A stretch of DNA of 64,000 nucleotides from Pelobates cultripes (Eukaryota > Chordata > Amphibia > Anura > Pelobatidae), in contig OW240913.1 in the NCBI GenBank assembly GCA_933207985.1, positions 270,224,865 through 270,288,864 of the forward strand, written 5' to 3'. The notes under the pieces are model-generated. The model was not told the DNA's origin, ran no database searches, and was given only the letters and a program-made list of their open reading frames with translations. Position numbers and translations under genes: made by a program. Positions 1-12,000 of this stretch are shown here, one piece after another; position 1 is the stretch's first letter, and each line of letters begins with the position of its first letter.

Positions 1-195
1 TCATGGCTCTCTCCCTGTGATCCATGTGTCTCCCCTCTCCATGTCCCTGCCATCCATGTGTATCCAGTCTCCATATCCCCTGCCATTATGGTTGCCACCT
101 TTCTTGGAGAAATATACCTCTAAAATCACCAAAAAACTACTTACAGTTTGATTCTGCTGTATAGATGGATTGCTCCCAGTGTCTTGGTCTCCCAG
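1..195. repeat. Dispersed repeat with short tandem CCATGT/CTCCC units
   Basis: Short degenerate units around CCATGTGTCTCCC fill about 1-85, followed by a segment (about 88-195) that recurs at 63630-63790 in the same orientation, sharing GATTCTGCTGTATAGATGGA and ATTGCTCCCAGTGTCT. It is an interspersed repeat of unknown class. Confidence 0.7.
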
Positions 196-340
196 TGACC
201 CCAGGGCCGGTGCAAGGATTCCTGCTGCCTCTGCAAAAATCCATTTTGTTGCCCCCTCATGAATGCAACTACAATCTCACAGGAGGTTTATTACTAAACT
301 CTGAATTAAAGTGAGCTGAAAACCAAATTGCAAAGTTTAA

Positions 341-505
341 ATGGACACTATAGTCAACAGGACAACTACAGTTTAATTTAGTTGTTCTGGTGAGTATAAT
401 TGTTGCCTTCAGGCATTTTTATGCAAACACTGCCTTTTCAGAGAAAAGGCAGTGTTTATAGTGCCCTTAGGGACACCTCCAAGTGGCCACTCCTCAGATG
501 TGGCA
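341..505 (+). mobile_element. MITE-A fragment (left part)
   Basis: Matches the left half of the fuller copy at 30739-31268, including CACTATAGTCA, an inverted pair around GTTGTTCTGGTGAGTATAAT and the hairpin ACTGCCTTTTCAGAGAAAAG. It is non-coding and truncated on the right. Confidence 0.75.
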
Positions 506-682
506 GGCTTATGCAATGTATGATCATATAATATAACTAAATCCCCATTATTTTTTGCCTAGATTAGGTGTTTTTTGTTTTTTTTAAAAACCTTTAGAAA
601 AAAACTTTTAAAAAAACTAATAAAATCTGTCAACACTGAAGTTGCTGTTTGGTAGATAGGAGAGTGTGCTGGATCTTGTGTA
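500..682. repeat. Direct duplication, copy 1
   Basis: About 180 bp beginning GTGGCAGGCTTATGCAATGT and ending near GGATCTTGTG is repeated almost exactly at 952-1127. The copies differ mainly by small indels in T/A runs. A recent local segmental duplication is likely. Confidence 0.9.
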
Positions 683-951
683 TTGTTTATTGTACAATAT
701 GGCCCCCAGCAGCACCCCATTTAAGCATGTTCAGGTAAGTGCAACCACCCCCCATGTTATATATATATTTGGGAGTCTAGCCAACTCCTTGGTTTTGCAC
801 CCCTCCCTGTTACAGGTGCCTCATCTCATATCCCTATTTAGCCTTGTACTGCAGAGAGCCCCAGATCGAATTTTTCCCCCAAGTAAGTGAGTTATTCACA
901 TAGGAGTAGACATTAGAGTAGGACCTGCCATAGATGGGGTACATTGGTGTT

Positions 952-1127
952 GTGGCAGGCTTATGCAATGTATGATCATATAATGTAACTAAATCCCCAT
1001 TATTTTTTGCCTAGATTAGATGTTTTTTTTAAAAACCTTTAGAAAAAACTTTTAAAAAAAACTAATAAAATCTGTCAACATTGAAGTTGCTGTTTAGTAG
1101 ATAGGAGAGTGTGCTGGATCTTGTGTA
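952..1127. repeat. Direct duplication, copy 2
   Basis: Second copy of the 500-682 segment, same orientation, 452 bp away start to start. It is followed at once by a MITE-A right end (1131-1197), whereas copy 1 is preceded by a MITE-A left half (341-505). The duplication may therefore have split one element. Confidence 0.9.
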
Positions 1128-1130
1128 AAT

Positions 1131-1197
1131 GGTGAGCTAAACACTATAGTGTCAGGAATACATGTTTGTGTTCCTGACCCTATAGTGTTCCTTTAAG
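1131..1197 (+). mobile_element. MITE-A right terminus
   Basis: A hairpin-like end, CACTATAGTGTCAGGAATAC, spacer, then TTCCTGACCCTATAGTGTTC and CTTTAA, equivalent to 31213-31268. Non-coding. Confidence 0.75.
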
Positions 1198-1329
1198 CAA
1201 AAACTGCTGAACCAAAAACTGATGAACTGTGACTGTAGCAGAGTTGGAGAATTCTTCTAGATGAGCTATTTTGGCCTACATTTTGCCATATGGTTTCCAG
1301 TTAGGTTTGCCTACATACATCCATACACA

Positions 1330-1600
1330 CATACTGCCTAATACTATATATATATATATAATAGAATTTAATATAGAATTTATTTACATGGTCATATACA
1401 CTCACTGACACACACATACTCTCACTGACATACATACACAATGTCACTTGCACACTAACACACACATACTCTCACCGACAAACAAACACACACTCACTGA
1501 CACATACACACACTCACTTACTGACAGACAGACCCACACACCCCCTGACAAACACTCACTCACTAATTTACTGACAGACACAGAGGCATACACACACTCA
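1330..1600. repeat. TA and CACA/CTCACTGACA simple repeats
   Basis: A short (TA)n run near 1345-1362 is followed by a degenerate CACACACTCACTGACA minisatellite to about 1600. The rest of 1600-2158 has a (GT)n near 2037-2058 and nothing I recognise as a gene. Confidence 0.75.
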
Positions 1601-2163
1601 CTGTCACAATTTTATTTTATCTAGCCTCCCTACCTTTGTAATCTTCAAGCTCTTCTTGCTCTTCTCCCTCCCATGCTGATTATGACGCCCTAACCTGGCT
1701 CCCAGCATCACTAAATGGTGCACAAGGGAGCATAGCAAAAACTGCAGTAGGATTGCTGCTCCCTTGCCGCCTCCATTCTCCTTCGGCCAGCTTCCTCTTT
1801 GCTCCCTTGGCCGGCACCTCAATGCATCTGCCTGGGTGTTTGTCAGCCTGCTCAGCGGAGGCAGCTGGCCTAGGGAGCATGGAGGCGACCGCTAAATGGG
1901 TTGACTAACACTCAGGCACCAGGGCAAAATTACTAGTCGCCATGGCAACCTTGGATTTGTCAAGCATCGTTCTAAACATATAGGATATGTACACTAAATA
2001 GTTATTTTTTTTCTAACAATGTGGTATTCCTTGTAGTTGTGTGTGTGTGTGTGTGTATATAATAAATATATAGGGTATATACACTAAATAGTGATTTCTG
2101 TTTTCTTTTTACCAATGGAGTGTTCCTTTAACATACAGTTGAATCTAAACTACCAATACCAAC

Positions 2164-3133
2164 TGTGACGAACGCCCCCTTGCCTGGACGTTCACCACGG
2201 GCTCCTGGAGGAGTGTGGAGGCTAGCCTCCTGCCCACTAACTATGGGCCATAGAAAAGGCTGGTAAAAAGACTTGCAATTTATTTGTACTGTTCCAGAAC
2301 CGAACAAACTCACGAACTGCGGACCACTTCTGGGCTTGTTAACCCTTGATAACTTCTCCTGACACTTCAATTATCGTGTGTTCTAATTGTGTGGCTGGGT
2401 GGCCACCGTTCGTATGCACGAACACATGGGAACTGTGTTGGTGGCCATCTTGTTTGTGTGAATGCAGGCAGCGGTGTTTGGGCGTCGATTGCATGGAACT
2501 AAATTGGACACAAACTCCTGAACACCGCTGAACTTTGACGAACACCTGCTTCCTTCCCACACATGTTAGGAGAGCGCCGTTCCGTAGGTTTGTTCGTATG
2601 AATCATACGAACAAATGTGACTAAATAGCCCGTGTGTGCGTTCGGTATTTCTTCTGCATGGAACTTCCGAAGTTGACCAGCAAAAGCACAAAACACCCTG
2701 GAACTGTTTTGGGCATAGGACCATGTGTGCGGCCAGTCAGAAATTTACCCCGGTGGCGTTTTGGCTGTGTTTGTGGGATCTGAGCGATTTTCGGATATGT
2801 TGGGCGCTCAGATCCAGGCAATCTGGGGATGTATAAACTATGGGGGTTCCTAGGTGGGAAATATGTGATTTTGTGTGTTTTTCATATTTTGTCATTTATT
2901 GCAGAGTCACTGTGACATTGCATTTTGGGGACATTTTGTGGGTGTGGGAGTGTCATGGTCATGTTTACAGTGTCTCTGTATTGTATATAAGTGGGCCATT
3001 GAGTCTGGATTAAGCAGATTGTTTTACCCCTTCATTAAGTTTAGGCTAACGTTTGAGTAATTGGGAGCTATATTCACTACTGCGCTTGGGAATTGGGAGA
3101 TTCTTCTCAGCTGGAGTTTTGGGATCCGTTACA
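2164..3133 (+). mobile_element. Solo LTR of an LTR retrotransposon, copy 1
   Basis: A 970-bp segment beginning TGTGACGAACGCC and ending GGGATCCGTTACA (TG...CA), flanked by the 5-bp direct repeat CCAAC (2159-2163 and 3134-3138). A related segment lies at 18971-19893. No internal coding region is present, so it is a solo LTR. A short repeated flank and the TG/CA ends are what define it; the family is not identified. Confidence 0.8.
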
Positions 3134-3138
3134 CCAAC

Positions 3139-5910
3139 TATATCAAAATAGTGATTTAAATAAAAATGCCAATGGAGTGTTATTTTCAAAGTACGTGAGT
3201 ATTAAACAAAACATAAAAATGATGTTAATTGGCAAATAATTAGTCATTATTGGTCTGTGACTTTATGAATTGAGAACTTATCTGATGTCTCGTCTCTGGC
3301 AAAGCTCACTAGGTAGCTCTTTCTGTCTCAGAAGGAAGATTAGAGCAATAAATTATGTCACAGCAGAGGCTGCTGTCACTGACTTTTTTTTTTTTTTGCC
3401 CAGCCTTCTCACAGCCTCTATGGTGCGTGGCAGGCAGTGTCAGAGCGCCGGGGAAGGGATGTGACGTTGACCTTTTGTCACATCTTATCTCCAGCCCCTG
3501 CCTCCAGAGTTTATAGTGCCAGCATGGCTACACAAGCCTCTTCTCTATGGTAAATGGGATCAGAGAGACCTTCCGGCTTCCCCCCTCCCAGCAGCAGCGT
3601 TGGACAGGCAGACAGGGCTGTTGAGGACATCAAAGCACTTTCCACAGACAGCTGATTTTTGCGCTGAAGCAGGGGGCTGGCTTTGCCGACGGTTCGGTGA
3701 ACTTGTTAACTCTTAGTAACAGGTTCGTGCTAAACAGTGTGAACTGGCTGAACTGGTTACAGTGCCCGAGGGCAAGGAAATGTATGCAGATATCTAATTA
3801 ATATTTCTGACACAGAGCACTGTACTGTCTGCTATGAATAGTTTTACATACTCCAACTGAACATACCCACCATCTTTTTAAAGTACTCAGTCACTCTACA
3901 GCTGAGACTTGATACACTCATGCTGTGGCTAGTTGAAAAGTTGTGAAGCTTCACAATGCAAAACTCTGGCTGTGACTCTGAGGACTAATCTGATTCTGAT
4001 TACAATCTGTTTTAATCTGCAATGTTTATTACTTCTGTTAACCATATCAGATTCCTCTCTGTCTATTTTACCACTGCAGATTAATTATATCGCCGTCTGC
4101 AAAGGTAAAAAGTCTATCAGTAGTATGCTGCTTTAACACTGTTTATACTGTGTGTTGAGAGCTAATACTGAATCAGGAGTAGCTGACATGGTTGGAGTCT
4201 ATTTATACTGTAATATTTAGTACAAAGCTAACGTTATCACAGCAGGAGCACTACTGAAGATGAAACCATGAGAGGGAGAGCTAAGAGAGGGCTAGGAAGA
4301 TAGACAGACACATATAAGCTGGAGCATTATACAGATACATATACTGTGTGGGGATCTCTGTATTGCAGCTCTGTGTAATCCATCACAGTGATTCGGCTTT
4401 TTGGAATAGTTATGTCCTTATTGTGCCCACCTCTGTGTTTTATTTCTCTGTATTTTACTCAGCTCTACCTGGTGTGTGGGTATCGCTGTAGTCTACCCAG
4501 CTCTGTGTATTGTATAGATTTATTTGTCTTGTGCCCAGCTCTATGTAATATCTCTATCTGTTTGTAGTATGGTTATCTCTGTATTATACTCGGCTCTATG
4601 CCTTTTTATATGTATCTTTATGTTGTGCCTAACTTGTTTTATGGTATGAGCATCTCTGTCTTATGCTTAGCTCTCTGTATTCTATGAGTATCTCAGTACT
4701 GTATAGGGAGTAGTAATAGTGGGGGGAAGAATTTAGCACCCTCACCATCTTAAAACGTTACCAGCCGCCACTGTGTATGTGCAAAGTATATCAGAGAAAA
4801 GGCAGCGTTTACATTACAGCTTAGGAACACCTCTAGTGGCCACTCCTTAGACAGCCACTAGAGGTGCTTCCTGGGTCAATGTTGCAGAGTGACTTTCCTC
4901 ATATAGATGCATTGATTAAATGCATCTCTATTAGGAGATGCTGATTGGCCAGGGGCGGTGTTTGGCTCCACCACAGCCCACCTCCTTGGCTGAGATCAGC
5001 CAAAGAGGCGCATCGGTTGTTGCCAGCACCCGCAGGCCCTCACTGCGCTGGAAATAAGATAACATACAACATAATTTTGTTTATAAGTAACCTACCTGCT
5101 CCTTCTGATACAACAACTGATGCTTTTGCTGAAGTAGATTTTCATAAAACATAGAGTAAGATTCAAAGTTGCTTTGCTCTCTGGCCATGATGTCACATGC
5201 TAATGATGTCAGACACGCCTCTAAATGGTCTTTATTGAAAGTCACCTATTGAGGACATAATATGGGTGAAAGTCTATTTCACAGTACTACTACAAATTAA
5301 AAAACTGAAGAAAAGCCCACCCCAAAAAAAATTTAATTAATAACAGAGATGACAGTTCTTGTAATCTGGAGTTTATTATAATAATTTCAGTAATAATAAT
5401 AATTATTATTATTATTATTTATATAAACTTTAAAAAGTTTAGTAAGAGAAGTCATGTTAAATTGTTACATACTGTAGTCTAGCAACATGTGGTCATCTTT
5501 GTCCAAATCATTACCACAACGTGATACAGACACATGTGTAATGAATGCTGATCTAACAATCCACAATGGACCAAATGGGTTCATCCTATTTATAAGAGAA
5601 CACTCCATCTGCACCATAAAGCAGAATAATAGCATTGTAGCTGGTAGAGGTTTAAGCATACCTTGGATAGGCTAAGGTTATGCTAGATAAGGCCAGGGAC
5701 TAATGAAAGTATATAGAGAATTGGGCAGACAAGATGGGCCAAATGGTTCTTGTCTGCCATTTCTATCGCAGCATAACAGATTGAATTGGATATCTTCACC
5801 TGATAAACTGATGTATTTAAAGCTTCCATCCAAAACCATATGACTTTTAGACTAGTAAATATTAAACATACTACAAATGTTGTTAAAGAATGTGTTCTAC
5901 CGAGGCTTAC
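3139..5910. other. Unique and mixed sequence downstream of exon 34
   Basis: I see no exon here. It holds a MITE-A relative at about 4780-5060, (TAA)n near 5390-5421, and otherwise AT-rich sequence. If the gene's next exons lie here I could not find them. Confidence 0.5.
4780..5060 (+). mobile_element. MITE-A-like fragment (middle part)
   Basis: Shares with 30739-31268 the blocks AGAAAAGGCAGYGTTTACAT, GGAACACCTCTAGTGGCCAC, a near-palindrome around GATGCATTGATTAAATGCAT and GCTGATTGGCCA. Both termini are missing or diverged. Confidence 0.65.
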
Positions 5911-6020
5911 CTGTGAATTACTGTCCTGCTGTTCACTCATAAGCTTCTGCACAAAATGTTCAACGATCTGAGGTCTCACAGGGGAAAAGTTTTCTTTCAT
6001 GACAGGTTGTTTCCAAAGTT
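5911..6020 (-). CDS. CCDC162: Exon 34 (CCDC162-like), last one visible
   Basis: A 110-nt exon, phase 1 to 0: LWKQPVMKENFSPVRPQIVE then HFVQKLMSEQQDSNSQ. Borders are GTCTTTCAG and GTAAGC. No stop codon precedes the donor, so further exons are expected; I could not find any between 1 and 5900. A foldback element lies 80 bp upstream of the acceptor. Confidence 0.85.
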
Positions 6021-9000
6021 CTGAAAGACACATTCCAGAACCACACAATTATCATAATAGTTAGGGTCGTCAGTACAGCATGACGTGGATGGATATACAG
6101 TAGTGATGTCCCGAACGGTTCACCGAATGGTTCGCCGCGGACTCATCATTGAGTAAACGTTGACCCTGTACTTCACAGTCAGCAGACACATTCCAGCCAA
6201 TCAGCAGCAGACCCTCCCTCCCAGACCTTCCCACCTCCTGGACAGCTCACTAAGAATGCAGCTTCAAAATGGATGCTGTCCAGAAGGTGGGAGGGTCTGC
6301 TGCTGATTGGCTGGAATGTGTCTGCTGACTGTGAGGTACAGGGTCAAGTTTACTCAATGATGAGTCCGTGGCGAACCGTTCGCGAACCATTCGGCAAACC
6401 GTTCGGGACATCACTAATATACAGTATATATCCAAGAAAAGGTCACAACACAGAACACAACTATGTCCTTAGTGATAATATAAAATTAGGACTTTACTGT
6501 TGTGCAAGAACATCTGGTAGAACAGGTGGTGAAATGCAATGGGGTCCACAGAGTTATTAGGACATTTGTACAGTCATAACAATAGGCTAATTCCACTTAT
6601 CTAGAGTTCAAGAAACAAAAACGGCAGAAAGGGCAACCACCTTACTAGAATTTATAGAAATTATTATGATATTTATATAGCGCCATCAAATTCTGCAGTG
6701 CTTTACAATGGGTGGACGAACAGACATGTAGTTGTAACCAGACAAGTTGGACACACAGGAACAGAGGGGTTGAGGGCCCTGCTCAATGAGCTTACATGCT
6801 AGAGGGAGTGGGGTAAAATGACACAAAAAGGTAAGGATAGCATTAGACTAGTGACAGTTGCAGAAGAGGAATAAGTCAGGAGCTATTAACAGTTTAATTG
6901 ATATGCTTTTATGAAGAAGTGGGTTTTTAACAATTTTTTGAAGGAGTGGAGACTGGGTGAGCATCTAACCGAGGAGGGAAGCGAGTTCCATAGGAACGGT
7001 GCAGTCCTCGAGAAATCTTGAAGGTGAGCATCAGAGGTGGGAGTACGGACAGAAGATAGACGTAAGTCTTCAGCAGATCGTAATGGCCTAGACGGGACAT
7101 ACTTGTGTATAAGGGAGGATAGATTGGTGAACCAGAATTTTAAATTGAGCTCTATATGGACTGTAACGGCGCAAGTTGGGAGCACGTAAGACCACTGAGA
7201 AGCGGATTACAGTAGTCAAGGCGAGAAAGGACAGTGGAATGGACCAACACCTTAGTTGCATCTGGCGTTAAGAAGGGGCCGATGCGCGCAATGTTTTTGA
7301 GATGGAAATGATAGGATTTGGCGATAGATTGAACATGAGGCTTGAAGGAGAGGTCGGAGTCAAAGAGAACACCTAGGCAGCGAGCCTGCGGTGGAGCTGA
7401 TGGTAGAACCGTTGACTTGGAGGGAGACAGACACAGGAGTAACAACACTTGAGGGAGGAAAGACCAGAATTTCAGTTTTGGTCAAGTTTGGTTTAAGGAA
7501 GTGGGCAGCCATCCAGTTAGAAATAGCAGAGAGGCAGTCAGATACACTAGTCAAGAGGAACGGGGAGAGATCAGGAGAGGACATGTAAGAATATGGAGAA
7601 AATACATGCATTATTTTTGCAATGATTTAGTCAAAGAAGTAAAAAATCTTTCTACTGGTATTGCTAATCCATCATCTCTCCGTTGCTAGATTACCATCAG
7701 TTTGTTTGACAATTAATTTAAATATCCTAATGTATTAGTAATAGCTGTCATCACAACTCTTGTATATTTGAACACTTCTGTTCCATCAAGCAAGGATAAT
7801 GAATCGTGATATAGCGGACCTCTTGTGGGAGGTCTATACTCACCTGTGGGAAGTCCTCTTTCTTCTCTTGCTCTTTCTGAAATTACCATTGTTATCTCTT
7901 TGCCAATTTTCTTTTGTACTTCACGGATCATATGGCTTTCAAAGTTTTCCAAAAGTTTCTGGAGCTACAACAACATATTTATTATCACTAGGTAGATTTC
8001 TCTATTTGTATCTAGTAAAATAATGAAACATTATGTAGAATGTTTAACCATTTGGTTTGCTCTTGAAACTAAAGGGACAATGTAGATGCTATAACCATTT
8101 CATCTTATTGAATTGTTTATAGTGCTCCATTTAGTGTTAAAACACAGCCTGTTCCCCACTGGAAGTATGGCCAAGGCAGAAATTACACACTTCCTGCTAG
8201 CCATACCAAATCACACCAGCAGTGGGCGTAATGAAAGGTTCAATAGGTGGTCAGCTGACAGTCTCCGAAATTCACAACCACCCACTGCTGCTCAGGCTAA
8301 TGCATACTCATCAGCCCAAACAGCAAAGAGATGATGGGTTGCATTAAAACTTTAAACATAGTTTGCCGTGGAATAGTAAGATGGTGCCAGGGGACTCTGG
8401 TTTAAAACAAACTGAATATAAAGTTAAAAACTAGTTGACTTGTTATAAGTATGGAATGATAAGACAATTGTTAAAAGCTGTACACATAGGTAAACAATTA
8501 TGTGCTTCAGACCTTCTTCCCTTTTTCTTTCCTGCAAAAGTTAAATGGGATACTTATCACAAGCCATACAACTTATAAATACAAAATGGACTTGTACAGA
8601 GAAAAGATTGGGAGCTTGAAGGTAGAAGCTGGGATAAAATGTGTGCTGTGTTTGAGTATATATTATATTGCATACACACTTTGAGTATATATATGGCAAT
8701 AGGGACATTAATTAAATATGGCACATTGGTTCTTCTGGTCTGGAGGGATGTTTAACCCCTAGTTTAGAACAAAGTAACAGTGTTACATTACCAGGACTGT
8801 ATAATCTATATCAAGCATGTCAAGTTCAAAGGCTCACACGGGCCAAATAAACAAGGTTTAAGTTTATGTAGGCTGCAAAACAACTTCAGTTTTCATAGAA
8901 ACGTAGGTTTATTTAGAAAAGTATAGTATAAAAAAAGTTGCCTAACTGACACTGGTCGTTTTCACGCTCATAGGGCTTCAAAGTAAACAAAAGAGCAAAT

Positions 9001-12000
9001 TTATTTTAAGGAGGATTGCATTTGCATATAAACAATGTTTCAGTCCAACATATTGACATATTAACCCTTTAAGGACGGAGCCAAATGTACACATTGTGAA
9101 CAAAACAAAATGTAAACAAAACCTGGCATTTGCGCTACATGTCTGTCCAACCGTAATTCACCTCTTTCATAGTAAATGCACCCACCCTTATTATATATCA
9201 TTTTATTCAGGGGAAACAGGGCTTTCATTTAATATCAAATATTTAGCTATGAAACATAATTTAATATGAAAAAAATGGGAGAAAATACGTTTTTTTTGGA
9301 TTTTTTTAGTTCTACATGACATTTTAACGGTCAATGTCATAATACTGTTTGCTTTTACTGCAATAAAATACACATATTTATATTCAGTAAAGTCTCACGT
9401 GTAAGACAGTACCCCCTATGTACAGGTTTTATGGCGTTTTGGGAAGTTACAGGGTCAAATATAGCACGTTACATTTGAAATTGAAATTCGCCAGATTGGT
9501 TACGTTGCCTTTGAGACTGTATAGTAGCCCGGAATGAAATTTACACCCATAATGGCATACCATTTGCAATAGTAGACAACCCAAGGTATTGCAAATGGGG
9601 TATGTCCAGTCTTTTTTAGTAGCCATTTGGTCACAAACACTGGCCAAAGTTAGCGTTCGTATCTGTTTGTGTGAAAAATGCAAAAAATGCCAATTTTGGC
9701 CAGTGTTTGTGACTAAGTGGCTACTAAAAAAGAAGTATGTGTATATATATGTATATATCTATATAATTTTTTTTAAATATTTTTATTTATATATAGGTAT
9801 ATATATATATAGTGATATATACGTATATATTTAGGTATATAGATATATATATTATTTCGTTCTACGTGTATTTTGATATATATATATATATATTAATTTC
9901 ACAAAACAGTTAGAACGAAATAACACACATCTATATATTTTTTAATTATTTATTTTTAATTATTTTTTTAATTTTATTTTTTAACGTATTTACATTTTTA
10001 TTTTTATATTATATATAAATATATATATAACAATAATTATATATATATTTAATCAGTATCAGTCTACGTGTAATTTGATATTAATATATATATATAATTA
10101 TATATATATTAATAGTAAAATACACCTAGACGGTGTATGTGTGTGTATGTATATGTGTATATATATATACTTAGATCATATATATATATATATATATGAT
10201 CTAAGTATATATAATTATTTTTTTTTACACCATTAACTTATTTTTATTTTATTTTCAGCCAGCAGGGGGACCACCTGTCATTACAGGCAGCCCCCCTGCC
10301 GGCAATACAGAAGCCAGCTATCCCCGGCCATGTGATTGTGGGGTCCTCGCTAGGACCCCACTCTCACATGGCCGGGGGGCTTCGACAAGGACGGACGTGC
10401 CTCGGGGGGCTCCCTGGGAGTCCGCCCAACCGCGATCGCCGGCGTGGGACCGCCGGCGTGGGACCGCCGGCGACCGGGTAAGTTAACAAAAACCGGAGGG
10501 CGTACAATTACGCCCGGCGGCGTTTAGAACCGCCTATTAGAGGGCGTAATTGTACGTCCTCCGGTTTTAAGGGGTTAAGAAAAGTTTGGAAATGGAACTG
10601 AAATGGTGAATGTATGCTGTTGCACAGCTGTAAAAAGCAAATGACTTAATCTTGTTGATTTTGAAGTCCTATGAGTGTGTTCTTCACTTTGGCTGAGATC
10701 ATCAAACTTCATGATCTTAGCCAATCCAATGCTTTCCCATATGAAAGCGTTGGGAGGCTTTTGTGCATGTGTGGCAAAAACCTGTGTGGCCAATCAGCAT
10801 TTCCATGGAGAGCATTCAGCGCCTCCATGCAGGCCCAATCTGATACACTGCCCCCTCCCTCCATTCTAATACACTGCCCACAAATCCAACACACTGCCCC
10901 CCTCCCTACACCCAATCTAATCCACCGCCCTTTAATCCACAGCCCCTCCTCCACCCACTCTAATTTAATACACTGCCCTCCCCCCAAATTAACACTCTGC
11001 CTCCCCTCCCACCACTCTAAAATACTGCCCCACTCCTTCCCCCAATTTAATACATTGGCCCCATCCCTCCCCCAAATTAATACACTGGCCCGTTCCCTCC
11101 CTCAAAATTAATACATTACCCCCTCCCTCCCACAATTTAATACACTTGCCCCCTCCCTTCCCCAAATTAATACAATGCCCCTCCCTCCCTCAGATTAATA
11201 CACTGTCCCCTCCCTCCCTCAAATAAATACACAACCCCCTCCCTCCCCAATTAAAACACTCCACAGGAAGGTCCCTCAAGCCCATCTTCTCCTACCTTAA
11301 GATGAGCTGCCCGTCCTCCAGTTCCAGCTCTCAAGCAGGCCAGACGCTCCTCCGGCACTGCGAGCAGGAGGGAAGGGGAAGTGGCTGGCCGGCACTGCAG
11401 ACAGACAGTCACTCTGTGCTCTTGCAACAGTGGGAGCACACAATCGGCCGTGAATTAGACAGGAATTATCTTTCATGTCTTGCGGCTGGTCGCAGCCACA
11501 GCACAAAGCGGCCCCAGGGCAGGTGGGCCGCAAATATATTCATTGTGGGCCACATGCTTGATCTATAGGATAGTGGATCACTAGGCAAAACATCTTTGGT
11601 CGGCCTTCTCTTTGTATGTTAGGACATACTTGCCATACTTAATCATAGATAAACGACAACAAATTACAATCTTGATTTTATATCCCTACTGAAAGGGTTA
11701 ATGCTGTTCTGGACTCAACTCCCCTCGATTCTCTGGTCACCATAATCAATATTGATGGAGAATCATTGTTAGGAATAAAGACAAGGACACCACAAATGTG
11801 CTTTAACAAGATTCTCAGTGAGTATATTTTCATGGCTAGCATTTATACACAGTTTGTCACGCAAGCAGCGAGATTTATCGCTTCCTTATAGTTAGTAGTA
11901 CATACTTGTCTGACATTAAAAGATAAGCATTTGAATAAAGACGGGACAGGAACATCCTGAGATGGAGCAAGGTTGCACATCCTCTAGAAGGAAGACCTTG

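Larger units (their letters stand above)
8811..11561. mobile_element. hAT-like non-autonomous element, host of a nested insertion
   Basis: Terminal sequences TCAAGCATGTCAAGTTCAAA on the left and, inverted, TCAAGCATGTGGCCCAC on the right bracket 2.75 kb and are flanked by the direct repeat TCTATA (8805-8810, 11562-11567). The interior holds a piggyBac-like element (9065-10574) and a minisatellite of roughly 30-bp units built on AATACACTGCCCCCTCCCTC (about 10838-11260). No transposase is recognisable. Confidence 0.6.

Noticed and set aside
10671..11111. A 146-codon plus-strand frame
   Set aside because: It runs through the AATACACTGCCCC minisatellite; low complexity and lies within a non-autonomous element.
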